Shown: positions 22,426 through 28,615 of the stretch, in pieces
Numbering within the stretch: position 1 is the first letter of the stretch
Layout: each line of letters starts with the position of its first letter
Source: Trebonia sp036276115
GTDB taxonomy: Bacteria; Actinomycetota; Actinomycetes; Streptosporangiales; Streptosporangiaceae
Assembly: GCA_036276115.1 (NCBI GenBank)
Contig: DATBEM010000095.1
Location: 1-28,615, forward strand
DNA: 28,615 bases
Reading direction: 5' to 3'
Translations under genes and position numbers: made by a program
The notes under the pieces: generated by a model
Told to the model about the DNA's origin: nothing
The model's input: the letters and a program-made list of their open reading frames with translations, nothing else
Databases searched by the model: none

Positions 22426-23643
22426 GTGCCCCTCGGCGCGGCGATCGTCAGCTACGGGCTCACGATGGCGTTCCAGAGCACGACGACGAGCCTGTTCCTG
22501 GCCAACGCGGTGCACGTCGGCCCGTTGCTGATCGGCCTGTACTTCGCCCTGCGGGGGGCCGCGTCGATCGGCGTCAGCCTGGCGACGGGCCGCCTGTCGG
22601 ACCGGCTGCGCGACCGCCGGGTCATCATCGCGGCCGCCGGGGTCGCCGGCGTCGTCGGCGGGGTATGCCAGGCACTGCTGCGCGACTACGCGCTGGTGCT
22701 GGTCACCGGAGTGGTGTGCCTCAGCATCGGCTACCTGACGTTCTCCCAGCTGTTCGCCTACGCGACCGAGTACGCGGCCGCCCACGGCCGGCCAGTCACC
22801 TCGTTCACCTCGGTGGTGCGGTCGGGGCTGTCGGCCGCGTGGGTGGCCGGGCCGCCGCTGGGGCTGTTCCTCATGGCCCGCTACGGGTTCGGGCCGCTGT
22901 ACCTCATCACGGCGGCCCTGTCGGTCGTCACCGTCGTCCTCAGCCGCTGGGGGCTGAGCCGGGTGCCGCCGCAGGCGCCCGTGGCACTGCCGGCGCCAGT
23001 GCCGGTGCCGGGGGAGGCGCTGCCGGGGGAGGCGCTGCCGGACGAGGCCGGGGCCGGCCGGGGGCGCCGGGCGCTGCCCGCGCGGATGTGGCTGCTGCTG
23101 GGGGCGGTGGTCGCCTTGGGGACCGTCAACCAGATGTACGGGATCGACGTGTCGCTGTTCGTCACCGCCGACCGCCACCTGAGCGCGCAGCTCGTCGGCT
23201 GGATGGCGGGCCTGGCGGCGGGGCTGGAGATCCCCGTGATCATCGTCGCCGGGCGGGTCGCGGACCGCCTCGGCAAGCGCCGGGTCGTCCTCGCGTCGGC
23301 GGTCGTGGCGGCCGTGTTCTTCGGCCTGCTCCCGCTGGCCGCCTCGCCCGCGGCGCTCCTGGCGCTGCAGGGGCTGAACGCCGCCTGGGTGGGCGTGGCG
23401 CTGAGCGTCCCCATGGTCATGGTGCAGGAGGAGGCGGGTCGCGGGGCCGGCGCGGCCAGCGCCCTGTACAGCTCCGCGTTCATGGCCGCATCGGTCCTGG
23501 CGGGCGCGGTCACCGGGATCGCCGCCTCGGCCGTCGGCTACGGCAACGTGTTCTGGGTCTGCGCCGCGCTGTCGCTCGTGGCCTGCGGGCTGCTCGCCAT
23601 CGGCCCGGGCGTGCGGCCCGGCCGGGCGCGAGGGGAGCGCTAG
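22426..23643 (+). CDS. MFS transporter, sugar efflux (SET)-like
   Basis: The 405-residue membrane protein has about 12 hydrophobic helices in two halves joined by a Pro/Ala-rich cytoplasmic loop (about residues 185-222). The N-terminus FQSTTTSLFLANAVHVGPLLIGLYFALRGAASIGVSLATGRLSDRLRDRR resembles SetA/SetB-type sugar efflux transporters, including the motif-A loop GRLSDRLRDRR. A matching loop, GRVADRLGKRR, is in the second half. The substrate is not known. The start is uncertain: the GTG at 22426 lacks a good ribosome binding site, and the preceding in-frame codons contain no ATG or GTG before a stop at 22384. It could be co-transcribed with paaK (102-base gap), but a role in phenylacetate uptake is not supported by the family. 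Its stop overlaps the convergent SsgA-like gene by four bases (CTAG). Confidence 0.8.
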   Translation: MPLGAAIVSYGLTMAFQSTTTSLFLANAVHVGPLLIGLYFALRGAASIGVSLATGRLSDRLRDRRVIIAAAGVAGVVGGVCQALLRDYALVLVTGVVCLSIGYLTFSQLFAYATEYAAAHGRPVTSFTSVVRSGLSAAWVAGPPLGLFLMARYGFGPLYLITAALSVVTVVLSRWGLSRVPPQAPVALPAPVPVPGEALPGEALPDEAGAGRGRRALPARMWLLLGAVVALGTVNQMYGIDVSLFVTADRHLSAQLVGWMAGLAAGLEIPVIIVAGRVADRLGKRRVVLASAVVAAVFFGLLPLAASPAALLALQGLNAAWVGVALSVPMVMVQEEAGRGAGAASALYSSAFMAASVLAGAVTGIAASAVGYGNVFWVCAALSLVACGLLAIGPGVRPGRARGER

Positions 23644-24047
23644 CCCCGCAGCAGGTCGGCCAGCTCGGCCTCGATGTCGACGTGGCCCGCCTCCTGCCCG
23701 GCCGGGATCAGCCGGTAGGAGCGCTCGAGGAAGCTGGCGACCTCGTGGCGGGGCACCTCGAAGCGCGCCTCGCCGAAGGGGGAGGACAGCTCGATCTCCA
23801 GCACCCCGGCGGTGCCCGAGGGCCAGACGCGCACGTCGCCGTCGCCCGCGCGGCCCGCCATGCCCCGGCTCAGCAGGTCGCGGGCGAAGATCCACTCCAC
23901 CGGCTCGTCGAGCCCGACGTGGAACGCGACCCGGATCGCGTACGGGTCCGCCGTCGTGTAGTGCAGGCTCGCCAGGAGCGGCACGATCGTTTGCTGGGGC
24001 ACGACGAGCCGGATGGCGAGCTCGGCGGTTACGGTCCTGCTGTTCAT
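23640..24047 (-). CDS. SsgA-family sporulation/cell division regulator
   Basis: The 135-residue protein matches the SsgA-like (SALP) family in length and pattern: LAIRLVVPQQTIVPLLASLHYTTADPYAIRVAFH, VEWIFARDLLSRGMAG, GDVRVWPSG, then ELSSPFGEARFEVPRHEVASFLERSYRLIPAG and an acidic C-terminus. SsgA-like proteins occur only in morphologically complex actinomycetes. SsgB recruits FtsZ to sporulation septa, and others steer septum or wall remodelling. Which family member this is cannot be told from sequence alone. The ATG at 24047 begins MNSRTVTAEL, and GAGG lies about 11 bases upstream. It is monocistronic, with a long upstream region typical of developmentally regulated genes. Confidence 0.92.
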   Translation of the reverse strand: MNSRTVTAELAIRLVVPQQTIVPLLASLHYTTADPYAIRVAFHVGLDEPVEWIFARDLLSRGMAGRAGDGDVRVWPSGTAGVLEIELSSPFGEARFEVPRHEVASFLERSYRLIPAGQEAGHVDIEAELADLLRG

Positions 24048-24407
24048 GGTGTGGCCAACCTCTGGTCTCGGGGCTGAGGTAATCCGGAGAGCTACGCAGT
24101 CGGGTTGGTGACGGCTGCGATCGTTTGCGCAGCTCAGCGTAGCGAAGGTGGGTATGCAATTGTGTGGGATACCGCGACTTCCTGCGGGATCGTCCGCACC
24201 GGGCGCGGGAAAGTCCAAGACCGGCGGCGGCACCAGGGGGCGGGCGGATGTATCACCCGCCCGTGTTCCACCTCCTGTAATGCAACCGTGAACGCAGAGT
24301 ATCGCCTTTTCCCGCATTCCCACCCCAAGATCCACCGGCGGCGCAGATCCCCTTCCTGGGCCGCCTGCCGGGCGCCCGGCTGGTTCCCCCGGCCCGCCTG
24401 GGCGCAG
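24048..24407. other. Intergenic stretch upstream of the SsgA-like gene, no gene seen
   Basis: About 360 bases of lower GC than the flanking genes. Open frames here are short, have poor composition and overlap each other, so none is called. It must contain the promoter of the SsgA-like gene, but no clear -35/-10 pair was recognised. A small stem (CGGGCGG and CCGCCCG around nine bases, near 24241-24263) is present. Confidence 0.5.
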
Positions 24408-24448
24408 CGGCACCCGGACCGCTAGTCCCCCAAGCGGTCCGGGTGCCG
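24408..24448 (-). terminator. Terminator hairpin downstream of the beta-glucosidase gene
   Basis: CGGCACCCGGACCGCT (24408-24423) pairs perfectly with 24433-24448 around a nine-base loop. It lies about 62 bases after the leftward beta-glucosidase stop and isolates that gene from the SsgA-like gene. Confidence 0.8.
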
Positions 24449-24510
24449 TCACCTTCCCGTCGCGCCGCCGGCGCCGCGGTCCAGTGGCCCGGCTGGACCG
24501 GCCGGGAGCG

Positions 24511-25944
24511 CTAGACGGGCCACTCGAGGGGCAGCGGCGGGACGGCGTTCGCCCGCGCCACGTCCGCGTAGAAGCCCGCGCTCGCCTTCGGCGTCCGCTC
24601 GCCGGTGGCGAAGTCCACGTAGACGATGCCGAACCGCTTCTGGTAGCCGTAGCCCCACTCGAAGTTGTCCAGCAGCGACCACACGTAGTACCCGGTCAGG
24701 TTCGCCCCGTCGCGGGCCGCGCGGGCGGCCGCGTCCAGGTGCTGGTGCAGGTACTTGATGCGCTCGAGGTCGTTCACCACCCCGTCGGGGTTCAGGTAGT
24801 CCTCGGCCGCCCGGCCGTTCTCGGTGATGAACAGGGGCAGGCCGGGCGCGTCCTTGGACACCCGCAGCAGCAGCTCGTACAGTCCCTCGGGGTCGATGAG
24901 CCAGCCCTGGTTCGTGTGCTCGAGGCCGGCCGGGTCGTACTGGACGACCCCCTCCAGGCCCGGCAGCGGCGGCTCCTCGCGCAGCAGCAGCCGGGCCGGG
25001 TCGCCCGGGCGCAGGTGGACCGGCCGGTAGTAGTTCACCCCGAGGAAGTCCAGCGGCGCCGCGATCGTCGCCAGGTCGCCGTCGTGGACCAGGCTGGCGG
25101 GCGGCAGGACCGACTCCTGGGCGTGCTCGGGGTAGCGGCCGAACAGCAGCGGGTCGAGGAACAGCCCGTTCACCGACGCGTCGGTCACCAGCTTCGCGCG
25201 CTCGACGGCCGCGGCGGCGTCGGCCGACAGCCCCGCGGGCACCCGGACCGGGGTGAGGCTGAGGGTGACCCCGACCTCGGCCCCGGCCGGGAGCGCCGCC
25301 CGCAGCGCCTGGGCGGCCAGGCCGTGGCCGAGCAGCAGGTGGTGGGTGACGGCGGTGGCCGCGTCATTGTCGGTCAGGCCGGGCGCGTGCACGCCGATCC
25401 GGTGCCCGTTGTGCGCGACGACGTGCGGCTCGTTCAGCGTGATCCAGCGCGGCACCCGGTCGCCCAGCGCCTGGGCCACGACGGTGGCGTACTCGGCGAA
25501 CCGCAGCGCGGTGTCCCGGCTGGCCCAGCCGCCCTTGTCCTGCAGGGCCTGCGGGGTGTCCCAGTGGAACAGCGTCACCGCCGGGGAGATGCCGCGATCG
25601 GCCAGGGAGTCCAGCACCCGCTTGTAGTAGTCCAGGCCAGCCTGGTTCACCTGGCCGGCCCCGGCGGGCAGGATCCGGGGCCAGGCGATCGAGAACCGGT
25701 AGGCCGACAGCCCCAGGGACTTGATCAGGTCCGCGTCCTGCTCGTAGCGGTGATAGGAATCGCAGGCCACGTCGCCGTTGTCGCCGCCGCGGACCTTGCC
25801 GGGGGTGTGGCTGAACGTGTCCCAGACGGAGGGACCGCGCCCGTCTGCGGTCGCGGCGCCCTCGATCTGGTACGCGGCAGTCGCCGCGCCCCACGTGAAC
25901 CCCGCCGGGAAGCTCGTTCCCTCGCCTGGCGTGACTTTAGTCAT
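24511..25944 (-). CDS. GH1 family beta-glucosidase
   Basis: The 477-residue cytosolic enzyme is a complete family 1 glycoside hydrolase. It has FTWGAATAAYQIEGA at the N-terminus, the acid/base Glu172 in ITLNEPHV, the nucleophile Glu375 in LFITENG, and the sugar-binding ending VWSLLDNFEWGYGYQKRFGIVYVDF. It cleaves terminal beta-linked glucose (cellobiose, cello-oligosaccharides or aryl-beta-glucosides) with retention; closely related enzymes also take beta-galactosides or fucosides. The ATG at 25944 has a strong AAGGAGGG. No signal peptide is present, so the substrate must be imported, probably by the ABC system encoded on the other side of the LacI-type gene. Two operator sites lie directly upstream. 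Confidence 0.95.
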   Translation of the reverse strand: MTKVTPGEGTSFPAGFTWGAATAAYQIEGAATADGRGPSVWDTFSHTPGKVRGGDNGDVACDSYHRYEQDADLIKSLGLSAYRFSIAWPRILPAGAGQVNQAGLDYYKRVLDSLADRGISPAVTLFHWDTPQALQDKGGWASRDTALRFAEYATVVAQALGDRVPRWITLNEPHVVAHNGHRIGVHAPGLTDNDAATAVTHHLLLGHGLAAQALRAALPAGAEVGVTLSLTPVRVPAGLSADAAAAVERAKLVTDASVNGLFLDPLLFGRYPEHAQESVLPPASLVHDGDLATIAAPLDFLGVNYYRPVHLRPGDPARLLLREEPPLPGLEGVVQYDPAGLEHTNQGWLIDPEGLYELLLRVSKDAPGLPLFITENGRAAEDYLNPDGVVNDLERIKYLHQHLDAAARAARDGANLTGYYVWSLLDNFEWGYGYQKRFGIVYVDFATGERTPKASAGFYADVARANAVPPLPLEWPV

Positions 25945-25980
25945 GAACCCTCCTTGACGCGAACCTTGGCAGGGTTTAGC

Positions 25981-25992
25981 GTAAGCGCTTAC
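25981..25992. promoter_or_regulatory. LacI-type operator O1 (perfect palindrome)
   Basis: GTAAGCGCTTAC is a perfect 12-base palindrome with the central CG typical of LacI/GalR-family sites. It lies between the divergent beta-glucosidase and lacI-type genes, 37 bases before the former. Confidence 0.8.
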
Positions 25993-26001
25993 ATACGACC
26001 T

Positions 26002-26015
26002 TGTAAACGCTTACA
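26002..26015. promoter_or_regulatory. LacI-type operator O2
   Basis: TGTAAACGCTTACA is palindromic except for one central-half mismatch pair (AAACG/CGCTT). Its centre is 22 bases from that of O1, two helical turns, so two dimers would bind the same face. It lies 19 bases before the lacI-type GTG, in line with autoregulation. Confidence 0.8.
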
Positions 26016-26033
26016 TTCCCGGCAGGTTACGAC

Positions 26034-27326
26034 GTGGTAACGCTCTATGACGTCGCGCGGCACGCGGGCGTCTCGATCGCGACGGTGTCGCGGGTGCTGC
26101 ACGGCCAAGACTCCGTGCGGCAGGACACCCGTGCCCGGGTGCGCTCGGCGATCGACGAGCTGGGCTACGTGCCGGACGGCGCCGCGCAGAGCCTGGCGCG
26201 CAACCGCAAGGACGTCATCGGCCTCGTCGCCGTCGAGCACACGGGGATGAAGCCGGACCAGTACGACATCGAGTCGATGAGCCTGCTGTTCTACGACGAG
26301 GTGATGCGCGGGGTCGAGCTCCGGATCCGCGAGAAGGCCTGGTCGCTGCTGATCACGTTCCTGCGGGAGGAGGAGACGCTGTCGGCCACCGTCCAGGAAG
26401 ACGAGCCGGTGCACTCCCGCCTGCTGACCCTGTCGGGCAAGGTCGACGGCCTGCTGCTGGGGGAGGGCATCCTCGCCCCGCCGGTCCTGGCCAAGCTGGC
26501 CCGGCGGCTGCCGCTGGTGGTGGTCGCGGGCGACACCGCCCAGCGCGGGGTGGACGTGGTCACGGCCGACAACTGGTCGGGCGCGCACGCCCTGGTCGAG
26601 CACCTCGTCGCCACGCACGGGCGGCGGCGGATCTTCCACGTCGACGGCCCGCCGACCGCGCCGGACGCCAAGGAGCGGCGGCTGGCGATGCGGGCGGTCA
26701 TCGAGGCCTACCCGGGCACCGAGCTCGCGGGCAGCTTCAGCGGGCTGTTCAGCGTGCTCAGCGGCCGCGAGGGCGCGGCCGCGATGCTCGAGGCGGGCGG
26801 CGAGCTGCCGGACGCCATCGTGTGCGCCAACGACCAGATGGCGATCGGCGTCCTGCGGACCCTCACCGCCCGCGGCATCCGGGTGCCGGAGGACATCGCC
26901 GTCGTCGGCTACGACGACATCTTCCCGGCCAGCTTGTGCGACCCGCCGCTGACGACGGTGCACCAGCCGATCCGGCGGATCGGCGAGGTCGCGTGCGACC
27001 GGCTGACCGAGCGGATCGCCGACCCGGCGCTGCGCCCGCAGCTGGTGCTGCTGCCGACCGAGCTCGTGCTGCGGTCCAGCTGCGGCTGCCCGCCCGGCAC
27101 GGTCGAGCGCCGGGAGGTCGTGCACGTCCCCCGGCGCAGTATCGCCCGGGGGGGCGACCCCCCGTACCCCCCGAGGCCCGCCCGGCTGAGAGGCAAGGAT
27201 ACCGAGCAGGCCCTGGCATCCCTGGGCGAGTCGCCCGCCCCCCCCAAGCAAGCCCGGCCGAAGGCCAAGGACGCCGGGCAGTCATACGTTCCCGTGGCCC
27301 TCGAGCCACCGATTGCAGAAAGGTAG
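26034..27326 (+). CDS. LacI/GalR-family transcriptional regulator with a C-terminal extension
   Basis: The N-terminus VTLYDVARHAGVSIATVSRVLHGQDSVRQDTRARV is a classic LacI helix-turn-helix plus hinge (LGYVPDGAAQSLARNR). It is followed by a periplasmic-binding-protein-like sensor with CANDQMAIGVLRTL, DIAVVGYDDI and PPLTTVHQPIRRIG. The GTG at 26034 puts the DNA-binding domain at the very start, with GGCAGG upstream. The sensor normally ends near residue 360 (ELVLRSSCGCPPG); about 65 extra Pro/Arg/Lys-rich residues follow, encoded partly by a G-run/C-run element (27145-27176), and look unstructured. It most likely represses the divergent beta-glucosidase gene, itself and the following permease genes, with a beta-linked sugar as inducer. 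CebR is the best known analogue in actinomycetes. Confidence 0.92.
   Translation: MVTLYDVARHAGVSIATVSRVLHGQDSVRQDTRARVRSAIDELGYVPDGAAQSLARNRKDVIGLVAVEHTGMKPDQYDIESMSLLFYDEVMRGVELRIREKAWSLLITFLREEETLSATVQEDEPVHSRLLTLSGKVDGLLLGEGILAPPVLAKLARRLPLVVVAGDTAQRGVDVVTADNWSGAHALVEHLVATHGRRRIFHVDGPPTAPDAKERRLAMRAVIEAYPGTELAGSFSGLFSVLSGREGAAAMLEAGGELPDAIVCANDQMAIGVLRTLTARGIRVPEDIAVVGYDDIFPASLCDPPLTTVHQPIRRIGEVACDRLTERIADPALRPQLVLLPTELVLRSSCGCPPGTVERREVVHVPRRSIARGGDPPYPPRPARLRGKDTEQALASLGESPAPPKQARPKAKDAGQSYVPVALEPPIAER
27145..27176. repeat. G-run/C-run element, copy 2 (inside the lacI-type gene)
   Basis: On the + strand it reads CCC, seven G, CGA, six C, GTA, six C, GAGG. The first 28 bases match 19879-19906 in paaB with two differences (G/A and C/A). 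It falls at the junction between the normal LacI fold and the unusual C-terminal tail. Confidence 0.7.
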
Positions 27327-27335
27327 GTGGAGGGC

Positions 27336-28325
27336 ATGTCGTACATACTTCGCCGCCTGGCCTTCTACCTGGTGGCGGCGTGGGTAGCGATTACCGCTAA
27401 CTTCTTTATCCCGCGCTTGATGCCGGGCAATGCCGTCCAGGCTGTCATGTCCAAGTTCCCGGGCAACCTGCAGCCATCCGCCTACAAGGCGATCGCGGCC
27501 ATGCTCGGCGTAGGCCATCAGGGCTCCCTGTGGAACCAGTACACGACCTACCTCGGTGACGTCGTTCACTTCAACTTCGGCACCGACGTCACCCAGTACC
27601 CCGCGAGCGTCTCCACCGTCTTGGGGGCCTCCGTCTGGTGGACGCTGACGCTCGTCGGCGTCGCCACCGTCATCGCGTTCATCCTCGGCACGGCGCTGGG
27701 CATCCTGGCCGGCTGGCGGGCCGGCGGGTGGCTCGACCGCTCGCTCCCGGGCCTGATGTTCCTGCAGGCCATCCCGTACTTCTTCCTGGCCCTGCTCGTC
27801 GTCGAGGTCTTCGCCCTCCAGCTCGGCTGGTTCCCGTCGGCCGGCGGCTACGACGGGTCCTCCGTCGAGCCTGGCCTGAACTGGCCCTTCATCTCCAACG
27901 CGCTGGACTACTCGTTCCTGCCGGCCCTCACCATCGTCTTGACCTCCGTGGCCGGCTGGATGCTGCAGATGCGCAACGTCATGGTGACCACGGTCAGCGA
28001 GGACTACGTGATCGCCGCCCAGGCCAAGGGCCTCAGCAACCGCCGCGTCATCTTCACCTACGCCGCCCGCAACGCGCTGCTGCCGCAGCTGCAGGGGTTC
28101 GGCCTGGCGCTCGGCTTCGTGGTCTCCGGCGCCCTGGTCATGGAGATCGTCTTCTCCTATCCGGGCATCGGCTACACGCTGCTTGAGGCGGTGTCAAACA
28201 AGGACTTCCCGCTCATGCAGGCGATCTTCCTGGTCATCACCTTCGCGGTGCTCGTCGCCAACCTGGTCGTCGACCTGATCATTGTCTTCTTCGATCCGCG
28301 GGCCCGGGCTCGGGAGGCACAGTAA
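27336..28325 (+). CDS. ABC transporter permease, DppB/OppB type
   Basis: The 329-residue protein has the standard DppB/OppB layout. An N-terminal helix (YILRRLAFYLVAAWVAITANFFIPRLMPGN) is followed by a periplasmic loop (about 35-95), five further helices and the cytoplasmic EAA loop with DYVIAAQAKGLSNRRVIFTYAARNALLP. The C-terminal helices include VMEIVFSYPGIGYTLLEAV. Such permeases import peptides, nickel or, in many bacteria, oligosaccharides. Linkage to a GH1 enzyme and LacI regulator favours a beta-glucan oligosaccharide here. The ATG at 27336 is preferred, with GGAGG just before it; a GTG at 27327 directly after the lacI-type stop is the alternative. Its stop overlaps the next gene by one base (TAATG). 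Confidence 0.92.
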   Translation: MSYILRRLAFYLVAAWVAITANFFIPRLMPGNAVQAVMSKFPGNLQPSAYKAIAAMLGVGHQGSLWNQYTTYLGDVVHFNFGTDVTQYPASVSTVLGASVWWTLTLVGVATVIAFILGTALGILAGWRAGGWLDRSLPGLMFLQAIPYFFLALLVVEVFALQLGWFPSAGGYDGSSVEPGLNWPFISNALDYSFLPALTIVLTSVAGWMLQMRNVMVTTVSEDYVIAAQAKGLSNRRVIFTYAARNALLPQLQGFGLALGFVVSGALVMEIVFSYPGIGYTLLEAVSNKDFPLMQAIFLVITFAVLVANLVVDLIIVFFDPRARAREAQ

Positions 28326-28615
28326 TGAAAAGCAGCGTTTTCAGGAGCGGGGCGAACATCTGGCGGAACCTGCCGCTGAAGGCCAAGATCGGCATCGGGC
28401 TGTTCGGCTTCTTCGTGCTGGCCGCGATCATCGGCCCGGAGGTCCAGCCGTATGACCCGGGCGCCCAGACGCCCCTGACGATGACCGCCCCGTCCGCGCA
28501 GCACTGGTTCGGTACCACGCAGACCGGGCAGGACATCCTGTCCCAGGTCCTGACGGGAATCCGGCTGACGCTGGAGCTGGCCTTTATCGTAGGCGTGATC
28601 GCCACGGCGCTTTCC
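28325..28615 (+). CDS. ABC transporter permease, DppC/OppC type (partial, runs off the right edge)
   Basis: The first 97 residues are present. A cytoplasmic start MKSSVFRSGANIWRNLPLK leads into the first helix (IGIGLFGFFVLAAIIGPE). The family's periplasmic segment follows (VQPYDPGAQTPLTMTAPSAQ, HWFGTTQTGQDILSQVLTG), then the beginning of the second helix (LTLELAFIVGVIATALS). HWFGTTQTGQDILS is the hallmark of OppC/DppC proteins. It forms the heterodimeric pore with the preceding permease. The ATG overlaps the upstream TAA by one base, so translation is coupled. The ATPases and the substrate-binding protein are expected beyond the window. Confidence 0.95.
   Translation, partial: MKSSVFRSGANIWRNLPLKAKIGIGLFGFFVLAAIIGPEVQPYDPGAQTPLTMTAPSAQHWFGTTQTGQDILSQVLTGIRLTLELAFIVGVIATALS

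Noticed and set aside
20020..24159. Leftward open frame of 1379 codons across paaA, paaK and the MFS gene
   Set aside because: It is antisense or out of frame to clearly recognised genes and has low-complexity composition, an effect of very high GC.
24105..24425. Possible small gene between the SsgA-like gene and the beta-glucosidase
   Set aside because: The 106-codon frame has atypical composition and overlaps other short frames and the terminator hairpin.
1..28615. tRNA, rRNA, CRISPR arrays, insertion sequences or integrase genes
   Set aside because: None was recognised: no cloverleaf-like or spaced direct repeat pattern and no transposase or recombinase motifs in any frame.

Overview
This is a high-GC window (mostly about 70% or more by eye) with typical actinomycete coding: strong third-position G/C, many GTG starts and many 1-17 bp gene overlaps. 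An SsgA-family sporulation/division regulator at 23640-24047 points to a sporulating actinomycete, such as Streptosporangiales, Streptomycetales or a relative. No rRNA, tRNA or CRISPR array was recognised.

Layout. (1) 1-2.9 kb is a decayed, shuffled edge. It holds the start of an unknown leftward gene, then a leftward HxlR/SCP2-type regulator and a rightward DHA2 drug-efflux MFS gene that have both lost their 5' ends at one shared junction near 845. The MFS gene also has a +1 frameshift in a G run. A small membrane protein follows. (2) 2.9-4.9 kb is a two-gene cassette of visibly lower GC: an ABC-type AAA ATPase translationally coupled (GTGA overlap) to a DUF4276/TOPRIM-like protein, in the style of OLD or PARIS anti-phage systems. 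(3) 5.0-10.1 kb, all leftward: a large 2-oxoglutarate/Fe(II) oxygenase, an LPG-synthase-TM/UPF0104 membrane protein and a glucarate dehydratase. (4) 10.2-14.0 kb is housekeeping-like: an SRPBCC protein divergent from a small zincin metalloprotease, a YrdC/Sua5-type protein, a GNAT acetyltransferase and a DUF885 metallopeptidase. (5) 14.0-15.9 kb is a chimeric, broken locus: the N-terminus of a 5-formyltetrahydrofolate cyclo-ligase-like protein runs into pentapeptide repeats and WD40 blades of a conflict-type protein, with an internal out-of-frame deletion. A small companion protein and a strong terminator hairpin follow. (6) 16.0-22.3 kb is a phenylacetate catabolic cluster: paaABCDE plus a PaaG-like enoyl-CoA isomerase/hydratase leftward, and paaK divergent. 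(7) 22.4-24.0 kb is a sugar-efflux-type MFS transporter convergent with the SsgA-like gene. (8) 24.5-28.6 kb is a beta-glucoside module: a GH1 beta-glucosidase divergent from a LacI-family regulator with two near-perfect operators between them, followed by Opp/Dpp-type ABC permeases, the second cut by the window end.

How the genes work together. PaaK activates phenylacetate to phenylacetyl-CoA, PaaABCDE epoxidises the ring, and the PaaG-like protein probably isomerises the epoxide to the oxepin. The later steps (PaaZ, PaaF, PaaH, PaaJ) are not in the window. The LacI protein probably represses both the glucosidase and the permease operon until an imported oligosaccharide is present. The ATPase/TOPRIM pair and the broken WD40 locus are the most plausible conflict or defence-related elements. 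The clearest structural oddities are the double decapitation near 845, the MTHFS/WD40 chimera, and a G-run/C-run element found in both paaB and the lacI-type gene.
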